Positions 8,419 to 15,911 of a stretch of 64,000 nucleotides of DNA are shown in pieces. Within the stretch, counting starts at the first letter, position 1, and each line of letters opens with the position of its first letter. Origin of the DNA: Firmicutes bacterium HGW-Firmicutes-2 (GTDB taxonomy: Bacteria; Bacillota; Clostridia; Lachnospirales; Vallitaleaceae); assembly GCA_002841495.1 (NCBI GenBank), contig PGZV01000003.1, positions 62,001 through 126,000 on the forward strand, in the 5' to 3' direction. Below the pieces are notes generated by a model that was not told the DNA's origin, searched no databases, and saw only the letters and a list, made by a program, of their open reading frames with translations. A program made the position numbers and the translations under genes.

Positions 8419-10209
8419 TTATTTACCTCCACGCTTCTTGGTTGTGAACAGTTTTGAGAAGCCAAGCATTTGATGCATTTTGATTGCTTTGTGACCCGGT
8501 ATTGGAGATTCTCCGTGGTTGGCTGCAACATAGTCTTTTCTAGCACCTATGAAAATCTTCTTCATCGGTAACTCATGAGGACATACTATGGTACAGTTAT
8601 CGCAACCATTACAGGAATAGGCCATAAGAACATTCATATCACCATCTTTAGCTAGAGGCATCATAATTTCTTTCGGACATTCACCAAAATCATTCATCAT
8701 AATACATTCTTTCATACAAAGTTTACATTCACAAGACAAACATCTTGATGATTCTTTTAAGGCTTGTTCTTCTGTGAAACCTAAATCCGCCTGTTCAAAA
8801 TCTCTTATACGTTCACGAACTGGGCGCATATTCGTATGAAGTCGCTGTAAGTTCACTGTTCCATTTGGTAAAGGAATCTCAAGATTGGTGTCATAGATTT
8901 CTTCCAGTCTAAGATCTCGACCTTCTAAGAGATCAACGCCTTGTAAACTTCTATCAATACTAATAGCTGCTTTTCTACCAAGGGCCATGGCTTCAACCAC
9001 GATGTTACTACCACAGGCATCACCTGCTACAAAGATATTTTCAACACTTGTTGCTAATGTTGCTTTGTCTACAACAAATCGACCACCACGGGTCTGTTCT
9101 AACATACCGCCACTCACATCTTCCACCAATTGACCGGCCGCCATAACCACAGTATCTACTTCAATGAAACGCTCTTCATTATGGTAAGTTGGTGCAAAGT
9201 TGCCGGCTTCATCAAAAATAGTTTTAACACGTTTCATTTTTATGCCTGTTACTTTGTTGTCCTTGGATATTATTTCTACCGGACCCCATCCAGCGTTAAA
9301 GAGAATACCTTCTTTCAATGATTCATGTATTTCCTCTTCTGAAGCAGGCAGGTTATCAAAATCCTCTAAAGAGCATTGATGCACTTCTTCTACACCAATT
9401 CTAAGGGATGATCTGGCACAATCCATCGCAACATCACCGCCACCGATGACCATAACTTTTTTGCCCGCGCCTTTGAATGCTTGAGTTAGGCTGATTTCCA
9501 TTAGATACGCAGTCGCAGCAAAGACACCTTCCGACTTATGGCCAGGCATTGGAATGATATTCCCTTTATGTGCGCCATGTGCTAATAAAACGGCATCATA
9601 GTCATTCTTAAGCTGTTCAAAAGAGATGTTTTTACCAATCTCTACACCCATTTCAAACTTCACGCCTAATTTATCTAAATATGTATATTCATAATCAATA
9701 ATATCTCTTGGTAATCGATAAGCCGGTATACCCACACGCATCATACCACCTAATACTTTGAGCTTATCATAAATCGTAACATCATAGCCTAACTTGCTTA
9801 GATTAATCGCTGCTTGAGCTCCTGCAGGACCGGCACCGATTATAGCAACACTTTTACCGTTAGCCGTTTCTTTGGTCACATCCCATAATTTTTCATCGTC
9901 CGCCTGCTCTGCCGCAAACCTTTTTAGAGCCGCTATGGATAAGGGTTGATTGTACTCAACGCCTCGCCTACAATCCATTTCACATGGATGGGCACAGATT
10001 CTTCCCAGTGTATTAGGTAAAAATAGTTGTTCTCTAATGACTTTAACTGCTTCATCATATTTCTTTTCACCGATTAAGTTCACATACTTCTTAACATCTG
10101 TGTGCATCGGACAACGGCTTTGACAAAATGCCGATGCTTCGCCCATACACTCATCAATAATTTTTTCGGCATCTTGTAGAATGCTTTCGTTAAATTTAAC
10201 CTTATTCAA
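8419..10209 (-). CDS. GltD-like FAD/NAD(P) oxidoreductase with N- and C-terminal Fe-S domains
   Basis: 596 residues from a TTG start. N-terminal Fer4_20-like domain (CQSRCPMHTDV, CAHPCEMDCRRG), then FAD-binding GAGPAGAQAA (about residue 125), NAD(P)-binding VMVIGGGDVAMDCARSSLR and a second FAD motif VFVAGDACG. A C-terminal domain has two cysteine clusters, CLSCECKLCMKEC and CNGCDNCTIVCP. This layout matches the small-subunit family of glutamate synthase/NfnB with an added ferredoxin domain and suggests NAD(P)H-linked electron transfer to the CCG protein. The TTG was chosen because a canonical GGAGG lies 8 bases upstream; in-frame ATGs 51-60 bases earlier lack a site. No GltB partner is adjacent, so glutamate synthesis is unlikely. 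Confidence 0.88.
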   Translation of the reverse strand: MNKVKFNESILQDAEKIIDECMGEASAFCQSRCPMHTDVKKYVNLIGEKKYDEAVKVIREQLFLPNTLGRICAHPCEMDCRRGVEYNQPLSIAALKRFAAEQADDEKLWDVTKETANGKSVAIIGAGPAGAQAAINLSKLGYDVTIYDKLKVLGGMMRVGIPAYRLPRDIIDYEYTYLDKLGVKFEMGVEIGKNISFEQLKNDYDAVLLAHGAHKGNIIPMPGHKSEGVFAATAYLMEISLTQAFKGAGKKVMVIGGGDVAMDCARSSLRIGVEEVHQCSLEDFDNLPASEEEIHESLKEGILFNAGWGPVEIISKDNKVTGIKMKRVKTIFDEAGNFAPTYHNEERFIEVDTVVMAAGQLVEDVSGGMLEQTRGGRFVVDKATLATSVENIFVAGDACGSNIVVEAMALGRKAAISIDRSLQGVDLLEGRDLRLEEIYDTNLEIPLPNGTVNLQRLHTNMRPVRERIRDFEQADLGFTEEQALKESSRCLSCECKLCMKECIMMNDFGECPKEIMMPLAKDGDMNVLMAYSCNGCDNCTIVCPHELPMKKIFIGARKDYVAANHGESPIPGHKAIKMHQMLGFSKLFTTKKRGGK

Positions 10210-10269
10210 TTCCTTGACCTCCAGTATAATTGTTGGTGTTGGTGTTTTGAGTTTGAGTGTCATTATCAA

Positions 10270-10363
10270 ATTAGTCTAATATCAAATTATCCGGCAATAC
10301 CTTGTTTTCAAGATGTTGCCGGATGTTTTATACATTATTCTATTAAAATACTTTTAGACTAAT
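10270..10363 (-). other. Nested hairpins between rhodanese and flavoprotein genes
   Basis: ATCCGGCAA (10289-10297) pairs perfectly with TTGCCGGAT (10316-10324), and the stem can be extended inward. An outer pair, ATTAGTCTAA (10270-10279) with TTAGACTAAT (10354-10363), encloses it and covers the rhodanese stop codon. No U-tract follows, so this is more likely a stabilising or processing element than a terminator. Confidence 0.5.
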
Positions 10364-11340
10364 TATTCTGCGCCGTTTTCAATTCTAGCAAGTTCATTGC
10401 CGTTTTCGTAAACTTCATAGCTATACTCTATCCATGAACCGTCATAATTCTTAATATTTTCATAGCCTAAAGCTTGACTTAACACCAATAAACTATGAGC
10501 ACTTCTAACGCCTGATTGACAATAAGAAATGACGCTTTTGCCTTCAAGCCCACCATAGATTTCTTTTAATTCATCTAAAGTTTTTAAAGTTGTATCTTCT
10601 GCAACAGCTGTCGTCCATGGAATGAAAACTGCACCTTCAATTTTACCAGGACCAAATGCACCATCCAGTGTTTTTTCGCCACTTTCCTCATCCGCTGCTC
10701 TCGTATCAAGAATCTCAACTTCATTATCAAGGGCTACTATAACGTCATCAAGTGTCGCTAAGAAATCTGTATTTGGATTTGGTGCTTTATAAGTAGTTGC
10801 TTCTACTGTCGGGTTACTTCCGCCTGTTGGATAACCTGCGCCAGCCCATGCATTAAGGCCGCCATCTAAGTATCTAACATCTTCATGACCCAAGCTTTTC
10901 ATTTGGAACCAAAGTCTTGCGGCATCATGATGATTGTTTGATGCATAGGTTACGATAATTGAATCTTCCGTCACACCCATAGAGGACAAAAATGCTTCCA
11001 TTTTCGCAACATCCGCACTCATACCACCATATGGATAAGCACCCTCGTCTGCTGAATAAGCACCACGCCAGAAGCTAAAAGATCCTGTAATCTGAGCATC
11101 CGCATTTTTGGGGTCAAGAGCACCTAGTACAACAACATCTCCGCCATCTTCCATAAGTTCTTTTAATTGAAAAGGTGTAATAAATGCATTCGGATTCGCG
11201 TATTGTTCAATTTTTTGACCTTGCTCTGATGAGTCAACTGCCACTTTTTGAACACCGAACATCATTTTCCAGCCCACAAATGCACCAACTGCTAATACTG
11301 CTACAACTACCAATGAAATGATTACTTTTTTATTCTTCAC
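10363..11340 (-). CDS. Membrane-anchored tandem rhodanese (sulfurtransferase), YnjE-like
   Basis: 325 residues from a GTG start with AGGAGG seven bases upstream. Residues 6-25 form an uncleaved helix or signal peptide, placing the enzyme outside the membrane. Two rhodanese domains follow. The first (about 50-170) has VTYASNNHHDAARLWF where the catalytic Cys should be, so it is inactive. The second has the active loop CQSGVRS with Cys274. Rhodaneses carry a persulfide and move sulfane sulfur. It is the first gene of the cluster leading to the Fe-S flavoprotein, CCG protein, VTT protein and YnjBCD-like importer; E. coli YnjE is the comparable exported, multi-domain sulfurtransferase. Confidence 0.88.
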   Translation of the reverse strand: MKNKKVIISLVVVAVLAVGAFVGWKMMFGVQKVAVDSSEQGQKIEQYANPNAFITPFQLKELMEDGGDVVVLGALDPKNADAQITGSFSFWRGAYSADEGAYPYGGMSADVAKMEAFLSSMGVTEDSIIVTYASNNHHDAARLWFQMKSLGHEDVRYLDGGLNAWAGAGYPTGGSNPTVEATTYKAPNPNTDFLATLDDVIVALDNEVEILDTRAADEESGEKTLDGAFGPGKIEGAVFIPWTTAVAEDTTLKTLDELKEIYGGLEGKSVISYCQSGVRSAHSLLVLSQALGYENIKNYDGSWIEYSYEVYENGNELARIENGAE

Positions 11341-11685
11341 AACTATTCCTCCTGATTTTTGTGTGTCTAAGACATTTGCCTTACCACAACTAATTTATTA
11401 ATAAAGACATGAAGAAGTCCCCTAAACAACTTCAGCCAAATTAATCATGAAATTACTACCTCGCTTACGCTTTGTTCAAAATTTCACAATCTTTATCGCT
11501 TGAAAAATGTTTTATCGTCTATGCAAAAAAATAAAACCACGATCCTATCTATCTCTCAGACTATCTGCTAACTCTCTATTCTCTGCAGCGTCTTGACAAA
11601 CATTATGGTTTTATGTATTGTAAATAAACATTAAGTTAATTTTACTTCACACTGAACACAATGTCAAGGTAAAATTGCATCATAG

Positions 11686-11724
11686 TGTAAGAATCGGTGC
11701 TCCCAAAATGTAAGAATCGGTGCT
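11686..11724. repeat. 16-bp direct repeat, period 23
   Basis: TGTAAGAATCGGTGCT occurs at 11686-11701 and again, exactly, at 11709-11724. It lies 195 bases before the transposase start; it could be a protein-binding site pair or part of an insertion sequence end. No third copy was noticed in the window. Confidence 0.7.
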
Positions 11725-11819
11725 TGCTATATTTTCTACTCTGAAATTGTGTGTGAAATTGTGTTGTTTTCGATTTACTTCAGCTAAATCTTTGTAATTA
11801 TGGTATAATATGATTGTGG

Positions 11820-11854
11820 TCAAAGTTCAACTATATAGTTTTGGCATTTTAAAC
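11820..11854 (+). repeat. Right-half fragment of the MITE-like repeat
   Basis: The segment with CAAAGTTCAACTATATAG and TTGGCATTTTAAAC closely matches the right ends of the elements at 26443-26557 and 31036-31152. The left half is absent, so it is either a decayed copy or was cut by the insertion event nearby. Confidence 0.6.
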
Positions 11855-11918
11855 TTAATGTATATATTTGAGGATTTTTTAGATTTATTTGTTAAAATTA
11901 TAACTATCGGAGGCTATA

Positions 11919-13031
11919 ATGGAAACATTTGAACAGATTAACCGACATGCTTTAATGCAACTTATCGAAAAACTCCCTTACAAGGATTTCAAGCATGCTG
12001 TTTTGCTTTTTTCAAAAATGGAAAAGTTGGATTTCAATGAAGAACTCAGCCTTATTACCGCTATTGACTTTCAACGACGATTGGAGCGATTAGGTGTTAA
12101 TGACACCTGTCCTTCTTGTGGCTCAGACCAATATACCATTCATGCCATACGAAAAGAAATTAAGCGATATAGATGTAAAGACTGTGGTAAAACCTACACC
12201 CTCTTTAGTGGTACGGTACTCGAAAAAACGAAATGGCATTGGGACATCTGGGTTCGCTTTCTGGAGCTTACCATACATGGCTACTCCTTAAAGGATATTC
12301 AGTCTACCCTTGAAACTGAGTTTGACTGTACCAATATCAACCATAAAACAGTATTCCTTTGGCGTCATAAACTGATTTATGTACTTGCTCAAATGTCTAA
12401 AATCAAATTAACCAATTATGTCCATATGGATGGTATCACCATTCGTGAGTCACAAAAAGGGTCTCGAGCTTTGGTGAATTATAAGAATTTAAAACTTGAA
12501 CGAAAACCAAGAACCGGACGGCTTTCCATAAAAAAAGAAGCCTCTGATGTCGCTTACACAACCATCGCAACCGCTGTTGACAGCTCCGGTCATTGTATTT
12601 GCAATGTTATCGGTATGGGTGATGGCGAGCCGGAAGATATTTTTAATGCATTGAAGCACTACTTAGAAGATGATAGTAATACTATTTCGCCATCTTCTAA
12701 TAAGCAGAAAACACAAAATACTATGACTGAGCCTTGTGAAAAAGCCCTATTAGCCTTTGATTATTTTAAAGAGCTTAATGTTACTGGCATGTCATCTTCG
12801 GATATGTCTCTTAAGCTTCATGCTGACATTCAAAAATTCATATGTCAAGATATGGCCAATGTTTCAACCAAATATTTGGAAGATTATCTTGGTTTTTTTA
12901 CTTATATGCGAAACTGGCGTATTGACCATGGACGATGTCCTTTATCAAAAAATGATATCGAAAGTATCTTCATTGACATCATCAAATCCGGAATTAACTA
13001 TTCCAAGAAAAGAAGCTTCGCTTCGTTATGA
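11919..13031 (+). mobile_element. Zinc-ribbon DDE transposase, IS1595-like
   Basis: 370 residues, plus strand. A zinc ribbon (CPSCGSDQ and RCKDCGKTY, about residues 65-90) is followed by LFSGTVLEKTKWHW, a typical IS1595/IS1-type region. Then come a candidate first catalytic Asp in VHMDG, an acidic AYTTIATAVDSSGH strand and a C-terminal STKYLEDYLGFFTYMRNW segment characteristic of this transposase group. GGAGG precedes the ATG by five bases. The last residues (KKRSFASL) are encoded inside the 125-bp repeat that follows, so the original C-terminus was probably replaced. Inverted ends were not found; the element may be immobile. Confidence 0.8.
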
Positions 13032-13253
13032 GCTCTGCTCATATTTCTGAACGCTTCGACTGGAAAGGTCTTTGACGTATTCTGCTATGCTTTAAAGCTG
13101 AATGCTAGAGTATGACTTTCCTTGAGAACAAGAAAAGAAGCTTCGCTTCGTTATGAGCTCTGCTCATATTTCTGAACGGTTCGACTGGAAAGGTCTTTGA
13201 CGTATTCTGCTATGCTTTAAAGCTGAATGCTAGAGTATGACTTTCCTTGAGAA
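13004..13253. repeat. Tandem duplication of a 125-bp hairpin-rich repeat
   Basis: Two head-to-tail copies, 13004-13128 and 13129-13253, differ at one noticed position (ACGCTTCG versus ACGGTTCG). Each contains CTTCGCTTCG, a GGAAAGGTC/GACTTTCC pair and an imperfect inner palindrome around GCTTTAAAGC. Related single copies are at 22867-22966 and 31229-31300. The first copy supplies the stop codon of the transposase. Confidence 0.9.
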
Positions 13254-13295
13254 GGATAAACAAAAAAAGCCTAAATAGGCTTTTTTTGTTTATCC
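13254..13295 (-). terminator. Bidirectional terminator overlapping the end of tcdA
   Basis: A perfect 19-bp stem (13254-13272 with 13277-13295) and a four-base loop, with A7/T7 runs inside the arms. It overlaps the last codons and stop of tcdA, so the C-terminal residues DKQKKPI are encoded in the stem. It also closes the transposase side. Confidence 0.88.
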
Positions 13296-14038
13296 TTTAT
13301 TAAGTCTTTTACAACCTCTGATGCTATAATCATACCTGCAACAGATGGAACAAAAGAAACGCTTCCAGGGATGGACCGCCTCTGATCACAGGTCCTGTCC
13401 TTGTTCGGACAAATACAGTCTGTCGTACAATCACTACCAATATCTATCGGTTTAACAGGTATTTCTTTTGAATAAACAACCTTAAGCTTTTTGGCACCTC
13501 TTTTTCGCAACTCTTTTCTCATGACTTTCGCAAGAGGACATACACTGGTTTTATAAATATCGGACACTTCAAGCATGGTAGGGTTAAGTTTATTACCAGT
13601 TCCCATAGAAGCCATCAAAGGTATATTTTGTTCTTGACATCGTAAAACCAGATCTATTTTAGCGCTCACCATATCAATGGCATCCACCACATAATCCGCG
13701 TCTTTTGGAATAATCCGATCTGCTGATTCCTTATTGTACAAATAGGGATGGGTTTCTACAATCGCCTTTGGATTGATGGATAAGATTCTGGACTTCATAA
13801 CCTCTACTTTTGCCATTCCGACGGTTTGCCTTGTGGCTTGCACCTGACGGTTAATATTGGTCAAACATACCTCATCATCATCACAAAGAACAAAGTACCC
13901 AACTCCTGAGCGGGCAAGGCCTTCTGCAACATAAGAGCCAACGCCGCCAATCCCCAGTATCACCACTTTACTTTGCTTTAGTTTTTCTAATCCTTCTGTA
14001 CCAATGACCATTTCAGTTCTTGAAAATGCATGTAACAT
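13271..14038 (-). CDS. tcdA: tRNA threonylcarbamoyladenosine dehydratase (TcdA/YgdL, ThiF-MoeB family)
   Basis: 255 residues. Rossmann motif GIGGVGSYVAEGLARSG (about 27-43) binds ATP; the E1-like adenylation core continues with DDDEVCLTNINRQ and YVVDAIDMVSAKIDL. The C-terminus has the TcdA-type cysteine region CTTDCICPN and GSVSFVPSVAGMIIASEVV. TcdA cyclises t6A37 of tRNA to ct6A using ATP, usually with a CsdAE or CsdL partner not seen here. The start was chosen at the ATG ending at 14038, which has AGGAG seven bases upstream; nine upstream residues are discarded. It is a single gene flanked by a strong terminator. Confidence 0.92.
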   Translation of the reverse strand: MLHAFSRTEMVIGTEGLEKLKQSKVVILGIGGVGSYVAEGLARSGVGYFVLCDDDEVCLTNINRQVQATRQTVGMAKVEVMKSRILSINPKAIVETHPYLYNKESADRIIPKDADYVVDAIDMVSAKIDLVLRCQEQNIPLMASMGTGNKLNPTMLEVSDIYKTSVCPLAKVMRKELRKRGAKKLKVVYSKEIPVKPIDIGSDCTTDCICPNKDRTCDQRRSIPGSVSFVPSVAGMIIASEVVKDLIKDKQKKPI

Positions 14039-14137
14039 ATCTTTACTCCTAATCACTATTGACAATTTATCCTATCATAATGTAACAGAATTCCCACCAT
14101 TTGTCACATGAATTTTTGCTTGTTTAATGGCTATACA

Positions 14138-15901
14138 CTACACCATGCTTCTTTTTGTCAACCGTACTTCTACCGATGTGCCTTCATTTTTCTTGGATTC
14201 AATATATAGACCGCATCGTTCATTATAGGTAAGCAATAACCTGGCATGAATGTTTCGTAGACCAAATCCTTTTTCATGATCTTCCAACAATATGGTTTTC
14301 ACCGTTTCATCTGACATACCTACACCATTGTCCTTGATGGTAATCCTGATTTGATCCTTATCTTCGTCACAACTAATGGTGATGATACCTTCTTTGTCTT
14401 TCTTATATAAGATACCATGGACCACTGCATTTTCAACGATCGGTTGCAATGTTATTTTGGGAATCAAATACTTTTGTAGGTCTATGGGACAATAGACCCG
14501 ATAATCTATAGGTTTTTCAAGGCGATGATTCTGTATTTCCATATATAGACCAACATGGGTTAATTCATCCTTAATGGAGATCAAGCTTTCCCCTCGTGAT
14601 AAACTAAGTTTGTAAAATGTGGAGAGTGCCTTTGTGATTTTTCTGATCTCTTCTCCTTTATTTTCATAACTCATCCAGTTTATCATGTCCATGGTGTTAT
14701 AAAGAAAATGTGGGTTAATCTGGGCATGCAATAATTCAAGTTCAGTACTTTTCATACTAAGGCCAAGCTGATATTGACTTTTTGCCAGGTTCTCAATCCG
14801 CTTCACCATAAAATTGTAGGAACCAGCCAGTTCGCTCAGTTCATCACTGGGCTTATCATCGAAATTAATCTCATCATATATATTTTCTGTAACCAATTTC
14901 ATTTTTCCGGACAATACTGAAAGTCTTTTTGTAATCTGATTGGCAAAAAATATTGAAAAAATAATCGCCGCAGGTAAAATCAACAATAAGAAAATGTACA
15001 TTAACCTTACCAACCCGGCTACTTCTTCATAAATCTTCGTTTTTGGTATAATGGTTATGATGGTCCAATCCGTATCCGGTATAAGTCTTGTTTTAACATA
15101 ACATGGTTCATCATTAATTAAAAGAACTTCCCACTGGGTTTTATCTATCATCCATTCAACTTCTTGTAAGGAGAGTTGGTAGTTGCCTAACATCTCCATG
15201 TTGGTTGAACTGACAATCCTATCATCTCGATTACGGATATAGGTCAATGACCCATGAATAGCATTGGCATAGGTCAATATTGAACCTATGGTCGACCCGG
15301 CAAAATCAATTCTAAGGTAACCAATCACTTGCACATAATTCGTCGACCCGGTTATTCTTCTTGCTAGGGACAGAATCGGTTCTTCTATAGCATTGGGATT
15401 CGTGTAAAATAAGGGCGGTACCATAAAAACCCTTGAACCGGCACCCGGTAATTGACTGTACCAGTGTTGCTTCATGGCATAATCGATTGAATTGACTTCT
15501 TCTTCCATGTCATCATGAGGCAACTGGGGATTAATATAGACCACAATGTCTTTTATGTCTTGATCCTCCTCATAGGATTTGATCCGTTCTTTTAGATCAT
15601 AATGATCTTCTAACAGTTGTCTGTTTTGTGTGGTTGTAACATCGCGCTCCAGTATTTCTTTGACTCTACTATCAACAGCTATCTGATCTGATATTTTTAT
15701 GATTTTATCAATCTTATAAGCAACGTAATCGGTCCCTTGATCAAATGACTGTGTGGCTGAGTAAATAATCTTTTGTTCCAGTAACGCAGAAACTTCTCTA
15801 AAGAACAACTGGCTAAATAAGAGTAAAGGTAACGCAATCAGCACGATATAACTGATGAGTAATTGATTTTTCAAATTAACGCTCCTAAACATTTTCAGCA
15901 T
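14138..15901 (-). CDS. Sensor histidine kinase, YesM type
   Basis: 587 residues. A TM helix (about 13-33), an extracellular dCACHE-like sensory region to about residue 290, TM2 (about 291-315), HAMP, then the His_kinase domain with LLHAQINPHFLYNTMDMINWM carrying the phosphorylated His, and an HATPase_c domain (VENAVVHGIL, IKDNGVGM, GFGLRNIHARLLL). YesM-type kinases sense extracellular sugars, often through a binding protein. It follows the response-regulator gene by 10 bases. The cognate partners are the regulator at 15912-17501 and probably the anchored binding protein at 17522-18997. Confidence 0.93.
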   Translation of the reverse strand: MLKMFRSVNLKNQLLISYIVLIALPLLLFSQLFFREVSALLEQKIIYSATQSFDQGTDYVAYKIDKIIKISDQIAVDSRVKEILERDVTTTQNRQLLEDHYDLKERIKSYEEDQDIKDIVVYINPQLPHDDMEEEVNSIDYAMKQHWYSQLPGAGSRVFMVPPLFYTNPNAIEEPILSLARRITGSTNYVQVIGYLRIDFAGSTIGSILTYANAIHGSLTYIRNRDDRIVSSTNMEMLGNYQLSLQEVEWMIDKTQWEVLLINDEPCYVKTRLIPDTDWTIITIIPKTKIYEEVAGLVRLMYIFLLLILPAAIIFSIFFANQITKRLSVLSGKMKLVTENIYDEINFDDKPSDELSELAGSYNFMVKRIENLAKSQYQLGLSMKSTELELLHAQINPHFLYNTMDMINWMSYENKGEEIRKITKALSTFYKLSLSRGESLISIKDELTHVGLYMEIQNHRLEKPIDYRVYCPIDLQKYLIPKITLQPIVENAVVHGILYKKDKEGIITISCDEDKDQIRITIKDNGVGMSDETVKTILLEDHEKGFGLRNIHARLLLTYNERCGLYIESKKNEGTSVEVRLTKRSMV

Positions 15902-15911
15902 AGCCGGTCCC

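Larger units (their letters stand above)
11341..11918. other. Intergenic region between rhodanese gene and transposase
   Basis: 578 bases without a credible gene. It should hold the divergent promoter of the sulfur/redox cluster and the left end of the insertion sequence. It contains a 16-base direct repeat (11686-11724) and a fragment of a MITE-like repeat (about 11820-11854). A TATAAT-like box (about 11804-11809) could serve the transposase. I could not find a convincing terminal inverted repeat for the insertion sequence. Confidence 0.6.

Noticed and set aside
12757-13050. Plus-strand frame of 97 residues within the transposase gene
   Set aside because: It is an out-of-frame shadow of the transposase; no ribosome binding site and no family resemblance.
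13004-13253. CRISPR array
   Set aside because: Only two long (125-bp) near-identical units with no spacers and no cas genes in the window.
11919-13253. Prophage or integrative element around the transposase
   Set aside because: A single transposase with no integrase, phage or conjugation genes, and flanking genes look chromosomal.
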